64,000 nucleotides of DNA from Aliiglaciecola lipolytica (GCF_018860635.1 NZ_JAHKPT010000010.1:1-64000), one strand, 5' to 3'; shown: positions 25,836 to 36,437, counted from the first letter of the stretch. A program made the numbers and translations. Notes: generated by a model from the letters alone, not told the origin.

Positions 25836-28800
25836 AAATCCATTTGCTCCTGACTGGTACTTTGTGGCGCAGCAAAAGAGTCTATTTCCTCTCCTTGAAA
25901 CAACTTATCAAGGGATTCAATTATGACTTTCTCTGGTTTATAGAAGTAAATTCCGCTGCCTGGGTAATGCTCTGACATTCCCCGTAAGAACAAATAATAT
26001 GCGCCACCGACATGCTGATCATAATCATAATCAGCTAACTTACTTTTCAAGAATCGATGTAAGGCTAAAACATAGAGCAAAGACTGCAAATGATAATCGT
26101 GCTCCACCATGGCTTTTTGCATTTTATCTTCGGCATAGTCAGCATAATCAGGACCTAAGTAATTAGATTTATAATCGGCAACGTAAAAACGGCCATCTAA
26201 GCAAAACGTTAAGTCGATATAGCCTTTTAGCATGCCGTGCAATTGGGTAAATTGATATTGCCTTTTACTGGTTTTAAAAACCTTATTAATCAATTGATTA
26301 AAAGGTGCTGCTTGCACCGAATTTAAAGGTAGATGGAACTCCATTTCAGGACAAACTTGGTCCTTGGTTAACGATGCCAAGGTAAAAGTCGTGTTAGTAT
26401 TTTTGCTATGAGTGAGCACAATACTGGTGTTTAGCACGTCTTTTAGCCAGATTTCCACTGTTGCATTCCACTGCTCATCAATACCAAACCAACTGCGTTG
26501 CTGTTCAATCACTTGAGAAAGCTGGCTAGGCTGTTGAAAATCAATATTTTCTAACACGCCGTGTAGGAAAGAACCGGCTTGCGCGCCTCGAGTAAACTCA
26601 AATCGACTTAAATTATCTTGCGCAGAATCGAGTTCCACTTCCACCTCTTGGGCTGAAAAAGTTGAATCGAGTTGATTTATGGTTTCGCTTTCGTCGGTAC
26701 CAGGTTGCTCATGCTCAACATGAAATTGATTGCGAGCAATCGCAGAATAGCTCGTTATCCGCCAGTTAGCATCGATTGGCGTTTCAATGATATTGACTGC
26801 CAAGGAAGTATCTAAAGTTAATTTATCAGGTCGGTACGGTAATATCTCCGGTTCAATATGCACTGCGGTGTATCCGATATCACCATACTCTGCCAAGCTC
26901 TGAATTCGCTGACCGATAAAACTATTGGTTGGTTCAATATTTTCTAGCGAAAGCAATTTCCCTAAAGCAGTGTGAAATAATCCAGAAACAGATTGGCTTT
27001 TTCCCAAAGCAGGATTCCAAATCCCAACAAAACAGTTGTAAACAGCGCGAGTAAGTGCCACATATAACAACCTTGTATCTTCGGCTAAACGTTCAAAATC
27101 TGCTTTTTCTAAATTTTCAGGAGTGTTTTCAAAATCCATGGTCAAGTGAAAATCTTGATCATGAAATAGCGCTTCCGATGCGGGTTTATAAGAACACCCG
27201 AAAGGCACAAAGACATAGGGAAACTCTAGCCCCTTGGATGCATGAATGGTAATAATTTGAACTAAATTGCCGTCGGTTTCTAAACGTAGTTGATGGGCTT
27301 CATTATTATGATCTGGCTGCTGTATTTGATGCCCCAACCAATACAACAATTGATTATCACCTGGAGTGATAACACTTTGTTGCTGCAACATTTCAACTAA
27401 ATGCCTTAGATCAGTTAAACGTCGCATGCCATCGCTAAAATGCGTCATTAATCCAGTAAACACGTGAAAATGCTGCATAACTCGATTGAGCGCCATCATA
27501 ATACCAAAGCGTTGCCAGTGTTGCTGCCAAGTAACAAACAGCTCGACTATTTGCTGCCAAGCTGATTCACTGGTAAATAACTGATCCAACTCTACGCTAT
27601 TGAAGCACATTAGTTCACTGGTCAATGCCGCTTTAATCCGCCTTTCGTCAGAAGGGTTGACCAATGCATCTAGTACACGATACAAGTCCATGGCTGTTTC
27701 TGTGGCGTACACGCTATGGCGAACCAAAAACACACTGTCTACACCTCGAGATGCCAATGCCTGCTTGATTAAGTTTGCTTCATTACGATCTCTAACGAGT
27801 ACACAGCAATCTTTGGCTACAACGTCGCGTTTTAGTTGCTCTAATTCTGTTTGTACATTTAATTGACCGTGCTGCAATAGGTCAACAATAATATTTGCCG
27901 TATGGCCGGCCAAATCAGTCTTTGCATCTTTATTCCCAATAACATCTTTAGCACCATGTAGATGATAGAAATTTAAACTGGCATACCGATTTTCATTCGC
28001 TTCCAAAAAAGTGGACTTAGATGCAGCCTCTACGGGAAAAAATGGAATCGCTTGTTCAAACAAAAAGCCCTTATCGCTTTTTGCAAACAATTGGTTTACC
28101 GCTTCGACCAAAGATTGCTGTGAGCGCCAGTTTGTCGCTAACGTAAACTGCTTTTCATTGCCGATTTGCTGCTTAGCTTGAATATAGGTGTATATGTCAG
28201 CACCACGAAAACCATAAATAGCCTGTTTAGGATCACCAATCATGATTAACGAATAGGATAAATCAGGATTTTCTTGCAGTGGATAAACTTGGCTAAACAC
28301 ATTCAATTGGCAATGATCGGTATCTTGAAACTCATCAATCATTGCGGCTGGATATTGTTTGCGGATCAGATCGGCTAAGGTTTTGCCATTTTCTCCTATC
28401 AAGCCATCATTTAAACGAGTTAGCAAATCATTGGGTGACAATTTGCTGGTGCGCGCTTTAAACGCTTCTAGATTTTTCCGTACTTGCAAAAGTGCCGTGT
28501 TTTGAACTGCATTACGCAGTGCTGTCACAAATGAATGTCGTAACATCTCTGTTAATTCAAAACGCTTAAAATTTAAATCGCTTAAATCTGGACTGGTTTT
28601 AGAACGTGCTTTTTCCACTTTTTCAGGAAAAAAGTCGATCCAACCTTTATCAAACGGGCAGATAACTGAATCACTTTGACAGAAATCATCCATTACCCGG
28701 TAGATATCTGGCTTACCCAGTTTAGTATTGCCCTTGAGCTTAGCTTGTTGCAATTGGGCCGACACATTATGCTGCAGCCACCAGCTTTTTAGGCTGTTTG

Positions 28801-29485
28801 TACTGTCGATTAGTTGTTCTAATAATTGATTCGCATGGCTCAACGTAAGCTGTTTACTGGGAATGAATTCCCGCTCTAAAATCCCCCTCAGCGACTTTAT
28901 TAAAGGTTCGGGGCCTGACCAAATACTACGCACATACTGAACCATAGTTTCCGGCAAAGGCACGATTTCACTGCGCCAAAAATCTTCTACTGCTTGTTGA
29001 ATCCAAGTTGATTGATCTAACTCTAGCTGTTCGTCAAAAACACTGCCACTGGCAAATGCGTGTTCAGACAACATCCGTTGACTAAAGCCGTGAATAGTAA
29101 AAATTGCTGCTTCGTCCATTTGTCGTGAGGCCAACAGCAAGGTTTCGCAAGCCAGAGCCATATCAGCCGTATCATCGATTAACTTTTGAATAAAACCATC
29201 GCTACTGTGGCCTTGATAAAAGTCCAAATAAGCACTGTGCAAACGTCGTTGAATTCGTTGTTTTAGCTCTGCCGTGGCTGCATTTGTAAAGGTCACAACT
29301 AAAATTTGTTCTACTCCCAACCCTTGACGCTGGTCGGATTTAGTTAAATTCAAGCCCTCACTTTGATGCCCAAGCAACAAGCGTAAATACAAATTAACAA
29401 TGGTGTAAGTCTTACCTGTGCCGGCGCTAGCTTCGATTAGCGAAGCGCCTAAAAGTGGGTAGCTGTAGGTATCAAGTTGCTTCAT
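25829..29485 (-). CDS. recB: Exodeoxyribonuclease V subunit beta
   Basis: RecB provides the 3'-to-5' helicase and the single nuclease active site of RecBCD. The N-terminus carries Walker A in EASAGTGKTYTIVNLYLRLL (about residues 18-37). UvrD-like motifs include AAMIDEFQDTDHCQLNVF, IMIGDPKQAIYGFRGADIYTYI and IITIHASKGLEFPYVF. The C-terminal nuclease motif YVADYKSNYLG is intact. The length of 1,218 is usual. The start overlaps the recC stop by 4 bases (ATGA) and the end overlaps recD by 7, giving the order recC-recB-recD. recC and recB sit next to each other without ptrA, which lies between them in E. coli. Confidence 0.97.
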   Translation of the reverse strand: MKQLDTYSYPLLGASLIEASAGTGKTYTIVNLYLRLLLGHQSEGLNLTKSDQRQGLGVEQILVVTFTNAATAELKQRIQRRLHSAYLDFYQGHSSDGFIQKLIDDTADMALACETLLLASRQMDEAAIFTIHGFSQRMLSEHAFASGSVFDEQLELDQSTWIQQAVEDFWRSEIVPLPETMVQYVRSIWSGPEPLIKSLRGILEREFIPSKQLTLSHANQLLEQLIDSTNSLKSWWLQHNVSAQLQQAKLKGNTKLGKPDIYRVMDDFCQSDSVICPFDKGWIDFFPEKVEKARSKTSPDLSDLNFKRFELTEMLRHSFVTALRNAVQNTALLQVRKNLEAFKARTSKLSPNDLLTRLNDGLIGENGKTLADLIRKQYPAAMIDEFQDTDHCQLNVFSQVYPLQENPDLSYSLIMIGDPKQAIYGFRGADIYTYIQAKQQIGNEKQFTLATNWRSQQSLVEAVNQLFAKSDKGFLFEQAIPFFPVEAASKSTFLEANENRYASLNFYHLHGAKDVIGNKDAKTDLAGHTANIIVDLLQHGQLNVQTELEQLKRDVVAKDCCVLVRDRNEANLIKQALASRGVDSVFLVRHSVYATETAMDLYRVLDALVNPSDERRIKAALTSELMCFNSVELDQLFTSESAWQQIVELFVTWQQHWQRFGIMMALNRVMQHFHVFTGLMTHFSDGMRRLTDLRHLVEMLQQQSVITPGDNQLLYWLGHQIQQPDHNNEAHQLRLETDGNLVQIITIHASKGLEFPYVFVPFGCSYKPASEALFHDQDFHLTMDFENTPENLEKADFERLAEDTRLLYVALTRAVYNCFVGIWNPALGKSQSVSGLFHTALGKLLSLENIEPTNSFIGQRIQSLAEYGDIGYTAVHIEPEILPYRPDKLTLDTSLAVNIIETPIDANWRITSYSAIARNQFHVEHEQPGTDESETINQLDSTFSAQEVEVELDSAQDNLSRFEFTRGAQAGSFLHGVLENIDFQQPSQLSQVIEQQRSWFGIDEQWNATVEIWLKDVLNTSIVLTHSKNTNTTFTLASLTKDQVCPEMEFHLPLNSVQAAPFNQLINKVFKTSKRQYQFTQLHGMLKGYIDLTFCLDGRFYVADYKSNYLGPDYADYAEDKMQKAMVEHDYHLQSLLYVLALHRFLKSKLADYDYDQHVGGAYYLFLRGMSEHYPGSGIYFYKPEKVIIESLDKLFQGEEIDSFAAPQSTSQEQMDLW

Positions 29486-32400
29486 TTAGATACCTTATAA
29501 TCGAATATTGGCGCAAAAACCATTTCGCTCAATTGTTTAAATTCGGCAAAGTTAGCTGACAAATCAGGGCACACCCGATGAATATTGGTCTCTTGACCTT
29601 CTCCTGAGCTAAAAATAGTGCCATTAAACTCAGCTAAGGTTTTATCTATATCTTGAGTTTCCAGCCATTTTTTTGCGCTATTGGCAAAAAACAAAGGGGG
29701 TTTATTAAGACCAGAGGCAAATACATCGAATAGAATATTTAAATATTCTATTGCTTGGGCTTGAGGTACAACAGTCAATTCTAATGGTTTCTCAATATTA
29801 AGATATCGAGCGACACCACTTTTTCGCTCCGATGATGCGCAATAACATAGCCATTTCAACCATAATTCAATCATATCTTTACCACGTATTTTACCGGCTC
29901 GATATAACACTAAATCTGTACCGTAGATCTGTTTTAGCCAACCTTGTATAGAGCCGTTTTCTAGGACTTGGTCAACCTCTACCAAGCTTGCTTTTTTGGC
30001 TTTAATATTCTCTATCAATTGATTACGTAGACTCTCAGATGAGCGCCAAATTTGATTGAAACTTAATGGGCCAGCAGCACCGGTGGGCAACTTGCCTTGT
30101 GCCAAATAATCCTGATAGAACTGTTGTTGGAAGGCTTCTTCGTCCATTTGAAGTTTTAACATACTATCTAAAATAGTGTCGTTTAATTGAAACCGAGTTA
30201 ATGAATCTATATCAAAAGGTTCTTCATCGACTAACTCATTAAAGTAAAGTGACAAACTGGTGCGCCAACGTTGGCGAAAGAAAAATTTGGGCGGATTCTG
30301 GAAAAAGGCGATTAAATCGTTCAATTCTACAATGAGTTCATTATCTTCCAGTTGACTTGGCAAGGTTTCAGTAAAAAAATGGGCATCTAGATTTTCAGAC
30401 ATTTGTGCATTCAGTACTTTTAACCAAATTGGTTGATAACTCTGTAAATTGTTGGATTTATCAAAATACTGTTTTGAAAATGGCTGCAGTCCATGGGGTT
30501 GCATTAAATGCTTGCTTAGTTGTTGCTGGGTCTGTTCAACCGGCAGGCTTAATGTGTCGGCTACACAAAATACCTGTTGGCAGTAATCCAATAATTCGGT
30601 TACTAAAATAGACGGATTACGCTCTGAATTATCACGACTACTATTACCAAGAAAGCTGACATATAACTCTTTACGTGCTGATAAAATGGCTTCTAAAAAT
30701 AGATAACGATCATCCATTCTGCGGGAGCGATCGCCTCTGCGATTCTGGGTTTCACGCATTAAATCGAAGCCAATTGGCACAGTCTGCCGCGGGTAGTCCT
30801 GGTCATTCATCCCCAACAAACAAACTATTTTGAAGGGAATACTGCGCATCGGCATTAAAGTACAAAAATTAACTTTACCGGCTAAAAACCGCTGCCCTAC
30901 TCCTTTGTCTTGCAAGCGCTGTGTCAATTCCGCAACAAATACGTCCTGACAAACGTCTTGATTAAACTGGTTTATATGATCTTGCATACTTTCCAATGCT
31001 TGACGCAATTGGTTTAAATAGACTTGTTCGTTTTCATCAACTGAATAAATTAATTCTATGAACGACAAACTTTGTTGTACCTTGTTATCTAAAGTGTCGC
31101 TTTGTAAGCAAAATTTCAGCACATTTTGCAGAAGCAAAGCAAATTGGTACAACTTACCTAACGCAATAGCTCTTTGCCCTTCGATATCTTTATAGGGGGC
31201 AATTGGAAGATTTTCAGACACTCTACCTGTGAACAAAAATTCACCGCTCATGGCGTAGCCAGATAACAATCGTTCGAGCGCAAAAATTAGCGTATTCTGA
31301 GATTCTTCAGGTACTGCCCAACGAGTTTTATCATCGCCGCTTAATCCCCAACGAAAACCAACTTCAATTAACCAATCTCGAATATCTTCGTATTCGCTGG
31401 CAGAAATATCAAAGCATTTTTGAATTGCGGGGATTTCTAAAAATACTAAAATTTCAGATAGGCTTATTCGACTCTGATGTAAATTGAGTAGATTAATAAA
31501 GCTTTCAATAATATGTGATTCTTGCGCTGCATTACGGTCTGAAATTCCATAAGGAATAAAGAGATCCGACTCCGCACTACCAAACACCCCATCGATATAG
31601 GGTGCATAGGCTGCGACATCGGGCATCATCACCACTATATCTGACGGCTTTAGTTGTGCATCTTGCGAGAAATGGCTCAGCAAATGATCATGTAACACTT
31701 CCAATTCTCTGACTTTCGAGTGACAACTATGAATTTGCACCGATTTGTCATCTTCTGATATCTCTATTTTTGGAAATTCCACACCATTGGTTAACAGTTC
31801 ATCGGCTGACAACGGCGGTTGAGTATCGCGCATTGTTAACTCATACATTTCATGTTGTAACCAACTTAATAGCGTATCAGGTTGCACCTCGACAAATATA
31901 TCACTCGATTCTGCACTGCTAGCCAACAGCATTTCCAAGTAATCACGCCCTGGTTTCCCCCAACTCGCCAATAAAGGATTGCCAACGTCGAACAATGCAC
32001 TGCGCTCAGATTGGGTATCGCCTTCTTTTAATTTATGTCGGCTCAAGGTATTTTCATCCACAATGTCACCCCAGAAGTGTTGACTCGGGTTACACCAGAA
32101 TAAAAATACATCGCGATGCGCAGCCAATGCTTCAAATACGTCTAATTGCTGCTGTGGCAAAGTAGAAATGCCAAATACGTATAGCGGTTTTTGCCCCCTA
32201 GCCGGCTCACTTTCTGCTATTTTTTGCAGTAACTGGGCATGCAAGTTCGCTCGATGATAGACAGATTCGCCCAGTTTACGAGTCTGCGCCACCAGCGCTC
32301 GCCATAATATTGGTTGCCAAAGATGTGACGTGATGAGTCTACCATCAACGCTATTTTCACCCGTTTCCCAAAGATTAATCCACTCAGGACGATAGACTTG

Positions 32401-32841
32401 ATATTGATCGAACACATCTGCAATTTTTTGACATAGCTGATAGAACTTTAACTCGCGGTCCCCGTTGAGATATAGCTTTATCTCAGTAAATTCAGGCGTG
32501 TCTAAAAAGCCCTCGAGAATACTCATTAACTTCCAAACCATATTAGGCTTAGTGAATGCAGAAGTTTCAGGTAAATCATTAAAAAAGTATTTATATTGCT
32601 GCCAAATATAGCTTGATGGCAGTGGAAATTCGATGTTGGCTGCTACCCCTAAGGTTTCGGCAATGGCAATTTTAATCCATTGCGCCATTCCTGGACTTTG
32701 CACAATAATAGTTTCTGGGACGAGTAACGCCGACAAATTGCCTTGTGCTTGAGGTGAATTTTGAGAAGGCTTTGGTGATAACTTGTCTAACAAATCAGCC
32801 TGTAACACTTCCATTTTATTTGACTGAATTAAATGCAGCAC
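29482..32841 (-). CDS. recC: Exodeoxyribonuclease V subunit gamma
   Basis: RecC holds the RecBCD complex together, splits the DNA strands and recognises Chi. The 1,119-residue product shows family blocks: FPLPSSYIWQQYKYFF near the N-terminus, ETIIVQSPGMAQWIKIAIAE, LHDHLLSHF, DIVVMMPDVAAYAPYIDGVFG, and KIVCLLGMNDQDYPRQ. The dead helicase and nuclease folds carry no Walker lysine, as expected. It is the first gene of the recCBD operon and is divergent from xthA across about 170 bases, so repair genes are clustered here. Confidence 0.96.
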   Translation of the reverse strand: MLHLIQSNKMEVLQADLLDKLSPKPSQNSPQAQGNLSALLVPETIIVQSPGMAQWIKIAIAETLGVAANIEFPLPSSYIWQQYKYFFNDLPETSAFTKPNMVWKLMSILEGFLDTPEFTEIKLYLNGDRELKFYQLCQKIADVFDQYQVYRPEWINLWETGENSVDGRLITSHLWQPILWRALVAQTRKLGESVYHRANLHAQLLQKIAESEPARGQKPLYVFGISTLPQQQLDVFEALAAHRDVFLFWCNPSQHFWGDIVDENTLSRHKLKEGDTQSERSALFDVGNPLLASWGKPGRDYLEMLLASSAESSDIFVEVQPDTLLSWLQHEMYELTMRDTQPPLSADELLTNGVEFPKIEISEDDKSVQIHSCHSKVRELEVLHDHLLSHFSQDAQLKPSDIVVMMPDVAAYAPYIDGVFGSAESDLFIPYGISDRNAAQESHIIESFINLLNLHQSRISLSEILVFLEIPAIQKCFDISASEYEDIRDWLIEVGFRWGLSGDDKTRWAVPEESQNTLIFALERLLSGYAMSGEFLFTGRVSENLPIAPYKDIEGQRAIALGKLYQFALLLQNVLKFCLQSDTLDNKVQQSLSFIELIYSVDENEQVYLNQLRQALESMQDHINQFNQDVCQDVFVAELTQRLQDKGVGQRFLAGKVNFCTLMPMRSIPFKIVCLLGMNDQDYPRQTVPIGFDLMRETQNRRGDRSRRMDDRYLFLEAILSARKELYVSFLGNSSRDNSERNPSILVTELLDYCQQVFCVADTLSLPVEQTQQQLSKHLMQPHGLQPFSKQYFDKSNNLQSYQPIWLKVLNAQMSENLDAHFFTETLPSQLEDNELIVELNDLIAFFQNPPKFFFRQRWRTSLSLYFNELVDEEPFDIDSLTRFQLNDTILDSMLKLQMDEEAFQQQFYQDYLAQGKLPTGAAGPLSFNQIWRSSESLRNQLIENIKAKKASLVEVDQVLENGSIQGWLKQIYGTDLVLYRAGKIRGKDMIELWLKWLCYCASSERKSGVARYLNIEKPLELTVVPQAQAIEYLNILFDVFASGLNKPPLFFANSAKKWLETQDIDKTLAEFNGTIFSSGEGQETNIHRVCPDLSANFAEFKQLSEMVFAPIFDYKVSK

Positions 32842-33012
32842 TCAACACCCTCTTCCTTACTTTTTCATGTTTATTAGGATCATGGTAGCGCGTTTAATCC
32901 AGTTCCAGCAAACACAAATATCAGCTTTATCGAAACTACTGATTATCTTTATTTTCAACTAAGTAGCTTTGTTTGTTAGAATCACCGGCAAAATTTAGTC
33001 GATGAGAAAAAC

Positions 33013-33822
33013 ATGAAATTTATATCATTTAATATAAACGGTATTCGAGCGAGGCTGCATCAATTGCAAGCGCTTATCGAAAAACATCAACCAGATGTTA
33101 TTGGACTACAGGAAATAAAGGTGCATAACGATCAATTTCCTTTAGAGGATGTTGCCGCTATGGGGTATCACGTTTATTTTCACGGACAAAAAGGTCATTA
33201 CGGTGTGGCAATGTTGTGTAAAGAACAGCCTAGCGACGTGCAGTACGGATTCCCTACAGATGATGAAGAAGCGCAACGACGAATGATTATGGTGACATAC
33301 CCATTACCCAACGGCGAAAGTGTGCGAGTACTGAATGGATACTTCCCGCAAGGTGAAAATCAAACCCACGAGACCAAATACCCAGCAAAACGTAAATTTT
33401 ACCAAGATTTAATGGGTTACTTAAATGATAATCACTCACCTGATGAAAATGTCATTGTCATGGGCGATGTGAATATTTCGCATACAGATTTGGATATAGG
33501 AATTGGTGAAGAAAACCGTAAACGTTGGTTAAGAACGAAAAAATGTAGCTTCTTACCTGAGGAGCGTGAATGGTTAAATACACTGTTTGACTGGGGTTTC
33601 GAGGATGGCTTCAGAACATTAAACCCTGACGGCGGCGAGCAATATAGCTGGTTTGACTATCGTTCTAAGGGATTCAATGATAATCGTGGTTTACGCATAG
33701 ATTTAATTTTATCCACATCTAAGTTACACGAAAACCTAAAAGAAGCGGGAATCGACTATGAACTTAGAGGAATTGAAAAGCCTTCTGATCATGCACCTAT
33801 TTGGGCAACTTACGAGTTTTAA
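33013..33822 (+). CDS. xthA: Exodeoxyribonuclease III
   Basis: XthA is the main AP endonuclease/3' exonuclease of base excision repair. The metal-binding and catalytic motifs are present: FNINGIRAR at the start, [15 protein letters not shown] with the metal-ligand glutamate, [17 protein letters not shown], and the closing RIDLILS and [12 protein letters not shown] with the catalytic Asp-His pair. At 269 residues it is one longer than the E. coli enzyme. It is divergent from recCBD, and its stop directly abuts the start of a membrane protein gene. Confidence 0.97.
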   Translation: MKFISFNINGIRARLHQLQALIEKHQPDVIGLQEIKVHNDQFPLEDVAAMGYHVYFHGQKGHYGVAMLCKEQPSDVQYGFPTDDEEAQRRMIMVTYPLPNGESVRVLNGYFPQGENQTHETKYPAKRKFYQDLMGYLNDNHSPDENVIVMGDVNISHTDLDIGIGEENRKRWLRTKKCSFLPEEREWLNTLFDWGFEDGFRTLNPDGGEQYSWFDYRSKGFNDNRGLRIDLILSTSKLHENLKEAGIDYELRGIEKPSDHAPIWATYEF

Positions 33823-34476
33823 ATGTTTGAATTAACTTTCCTTCAAATCTCAGCATGGCTGATCTATTTACTCGGTATAGTGTTTGTTCTAACACGAGTA
33901 TCTTTTGTTCAATTTAAGCACAATAAAAAGCTCCAACATTTAGTGCTGGGCTCGTCCGTTTCAGTATTCGGTTTATGGCTTTTCCGTGTAGGCGTAGAGC
34001 CAGGATTGGATGTACATTTTTTGTGGCTCACAGCAATGACCTTGCTGTTAGGCTTGCGTTGGGCTTTATTAGCAGGGTTTTGTACCCTGCTAGTGTCTAC
34101 CGTAGCCGGATACGATAGTTGGCAGATGTTTGGAATCAATGGTGTATTGGGGATCAGTATTCCCATTGTCACCAGTTATTTGATTTATAACTTTTCGTTT
34201 CACAAATTACCTAGGCACTTTTTTGTCTATGTGTTTGTCTGTTCATTTATTGCTGGCGCGGCGATGATCGCTGTAAAAATGTTGCTACTATCTGGCTATT
34301 ATTATGTGGATGGCATTTATGACGCAGACACACTTTATGACTCTTACTTACTGTTAATTCCTTTATTACTAATGTCTGAAGGTATGCTCAATGGTTGGAC
34401 AATGACCATATTGGTTATTTATAAACCAACCTGGGTGTATACTTTTTATGATAAACATTACTTACTAGGTAAATAA
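33823..34476 (+). CDS. CbiM-like membrane protein (ECF transporter permease family)
   Basis: The 217-residue membrane protein has about six hydrophobic segments and resembles the CbiM/energy-coupling-factor permease family in its central part (LGLRWALLAGFCTLLVSTVAGYDSWQMFGINGVLGISIP). True cobalt/nickel CbiM proteins start with a metal-binding Met-His segment; this one starts MFELTF and lacks it. No ATPase or CbiQ-type gene is present. It starts on the base after the xthA stop, so it is co-transcribed and likely translationally coupled. A metal-transport role is doubtful. Confidence 0.65.
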   Translation: MFELTFLQISAWLIYLLGIVFVLTRVSFVQFKHNKKLQHLVLGSSVSVFGLWLFRVGVEPGLDVHFLWLTAMTLLLGLRWALLAGFCTLLVSTVAGYDSWQMFGINGVLGISIPIVTSYLIYNFSFHKLPRHFFVYVFVCSFIAGAAMIAVKMLLLSGYYYVDGIYDADTLYDSYLLLIPLLLMSEGMLNGWTMTILVIYKPTWVYTFYDKHYLLGK

Positions 34477-34490
34477 TTCAGTAGGATTAA

Positions 34491-34520
34491 AAAAGGGCGG
34501 ATACATTTATCCGCCCTTTT
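34491..34520. terminator. Bidirectional rho-independent terminator
   Basis: AAAAGGGCGGATA (34491-34503) and TATCCGCCCTTTT (34508-34520) form a perfect 13-base stem with loop CATT. The T-run on one strand and the A-run giving T on the other let it stop both convergent transcripts: xthA/CbiM-like on plus and the phosphoribosyltransferase on minus. Confidence 0.93.
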
Positions 34521-34535
34521 AAATATAATTTCGAC

Positions 34536-35099
34536 TTATTTGTCGAACAATATGTCGTGAACATTCTTCAAATCAGTTTTGCCTTCAATGATCTCATCAG
34601 GAGTCAGTCCTGAGATTTCATGCGGGAAAACCAACCATTCATCACTTTCGTGAATAAAGTAATCAGGTACCATTTGAGTTTTGTTATTTTCCGGTTTGTA
34701 ATACGGACAAGCAACACGAATATCTTCTGGCATATTCAGCCTAGAAAGCTTTTTAATTTGTTCTATTAGCGCATTTACACTGCGCCCAGAATCAAAAACG
34801 TCATCCACAATCAGTAAGCCATCGCTAGCATTAGCATTTTCAATCAAGTAATGCAGTCCATGTACCTTGATTTCTTTAGATTGTTTATCGATTCCATAAT
34901 ATGACGATGTGCGCACCGCAATATGGTCTGTTTCAACTTTTTTATAATCAAAATATTCTTGAACGGCGATACCTATGGGAGCTCCCCCTCGCCAAATACC
35001 TACAATAAATTGCGGACGAAATCCGTCTTGATACACCTTTGCAGCCAAACGAAAAGAGTCTTCCAACAATTTCTGTGCAGTAATATACGTTTTTTGCAT
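34536..35099 (-). CDS. Phosphoribosyltransferase (hypoxanthine/guanine type)
   Basis: This type I phosphoribosyltransferase is 187 residues long. The PRPP-binding signature is GLLIVDDVFDSGRSVNAL (about residues 94-111), and the pyrophosphate loop FIVGIWRGGAPIG is near residues 31-43. It would join a purine base to PRPP in nucleotide salvage. The motif details fit the hypoxanthine/xanthine group better than adenine or orotate enzymes, but base choice is not certain. It has its own terminator and is separate from the LolC/E-like gene upstream by 138 bases. Confidence 0.85.
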   Translation of the reverse strand: MQKTYITAQKLLEDSFRLAAKVYQDGFRPQFIVGIWRGGAPIGIAVQEYFDYKKVETDHIAVRTSSYYGIDKQSKEIKVHGLHYLIENANASDGLLIVDDVFDSGRSVNALIEQIKKLSRLNMPEDIRVACPYYKPENNKTQMVPDYFIHESDEWLVFPHEISGLTPDEIIEGKTDLKNVHDILFDK

Positions 35100-35237
35100 T
35101 AATTAACCTTAATTTACAAATACTCAAAAAGCACTTCTGTTAAAACCTATGTGTTTTTGAATATGATTTTTCTATGTTTTGCCAATTATAGCGAAAGCAT
35201 TCGATAAAGTGTTGAGAAATCCAATTCAATTTATACC

Positions 35238-36437
35238 TTACTCGTATTTCAGTGCCTCAGCGGGTTGCACCCTTAACGCTTTATATGCCGGATAAAGGGT
35301 AGCAACAAAACATAAACCAATGGATAGCAATACCAGAGAAACGATTTGCTGCCATCGAATATCAACTGGCAAACCTTGCCCATCCCCCACAGCTATCGGC
35401 ATCCCTAAAATGTTTAAAATAGTATTTAATTGTGTCACCAACAGGATCCCACAAATCAAACCGATGACCGTACCTTTAATACCGTTGTACAACCCATTGA
35501 TCAAAAAGATAGTAATGATGCTAGTTCCGCGCATTCCTTGGGTACGCAAAATAGCGATATCTCCCCTTTTCTCTGTGACCACCATCACAAGTGCTGAAAC
35601 TATGTTAAATGCAGCCACTGCAATAATTAGCAACAACATCAATGACATCATGTTTTTTTCCATTTTTACGGCGTCAAATAAGGGCCCTTGTCGAACCCTC
35701 CAATCAACCGTTGGCAGATCAATTTGTTGCTCAACTTTTTGATATTGAAAAGCATCATCTAGAAATAAACGAGTTTGTTGCAATTTATCCACTGATTTGC
35801 GCAATAGTTTGGCATTATCTTGAATATCGATATACACCACTTTATCGTCCAATTGTGAGGCCAAATCAAACAGTCCAACGACACTAAACAACCGCTGACT
35901 AGGCATTCTTCCCATTGGAGAATATGAACTTGCTCCTGCCGATATCAAACGTATCTGATCACCAGGGCGAATACTCAATTTGCTGGCTAAAGCTCTGCCC
36001 ATGATAATATTGTATTGGCCCGTCTTTAATTGACTAAACTGCCCAAAAATCATATTTTCAGCGACAATAGAATGCTGTTGCATAAATTCAGCGTCTACTC
36101 CATGCAGTAGCACTCCTTGTATCCCTCGGCGTGATTGCACTATACCTTCACTTTCAATAATAGATGTTATGGACTCAACACCTTCAATTTCAGCCAACTG
36201 TTGTATTTCAGTAGGAGTTGACGCACGGGTATCTGCCACTATGTGAGGGGTAATTCCTAACATGCGATTTTTCAACTGCAATTCAAAACCGTTCATTACC
36301 GAAGACACGGTGATTAGCGCAATTAACCCTAGCGCGATTCCTACCACTGAAAATAAGTTAATGAAGGCAATAAAATGACTACTTTTACTGGCTCTTGCGT
36401 ATCTAAGGCCGATAAAAGTGGAAACTGGATAAGACAT
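35238..36437 (-). CDS. LolC/LolE-family lipoprotein-releasing permease, no LolD nearby
   Basis: The 399-residue inner membrane permease has the FtsX/MacB layout. There is one segment at about residues 22-50 (AFINLFSVVGIALGLIALI), a periplasmic domain of about 200 residues, and three C-terminal segments near 265-290, 312-335 and 365-385. The N-terminal FIGLRYARASKSSHFIAFI is characteristic of LolC and LolE, which release lipoproteins from the inner membrane for outer-membrane sorting. Normally lolD, the ATPase, and a second permease follow; here a phosphoribosyltransferase follows instead. It is divergent from the PilZ-mfd genes, a place where lolCDE often lies in relatives. Confidence 0.85.
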   Translation of the reverse strand: MSYPVSTFIGLRYARASKSSHFIAFINLFSVVGIALGLIALITVSSVMNGFELQLKNRMLGITPHIVADTRASTPTEIQQLAEIEGVESITSIIESEGIVQSRRGIQGVLLHGVDAEFMQQHSIVAENMIFGQFSQLKTGQYNIIMGRALASKLSIRPGDQIRLISAGASSYSPMGRMPSQRLFSVVGLFDLASQLDDKVVYIDIQDNAKLLRKSVDKLQQTRLFLDDAFQYQKVEQQIDLPTVDWRVRQGPLFDAVKMEKNMMSLMLLLIIAVAAFNIVSALVMVVTEKRGDIAILRTQGMRGTSIITIFLINGLYNGIKGTVIGLICGILLVTQLNTILNILGMPIAVGDGQGLPVDIRWQQIVSLVLLSIGLCFVATLYPAYKALRVQPAEALKYE

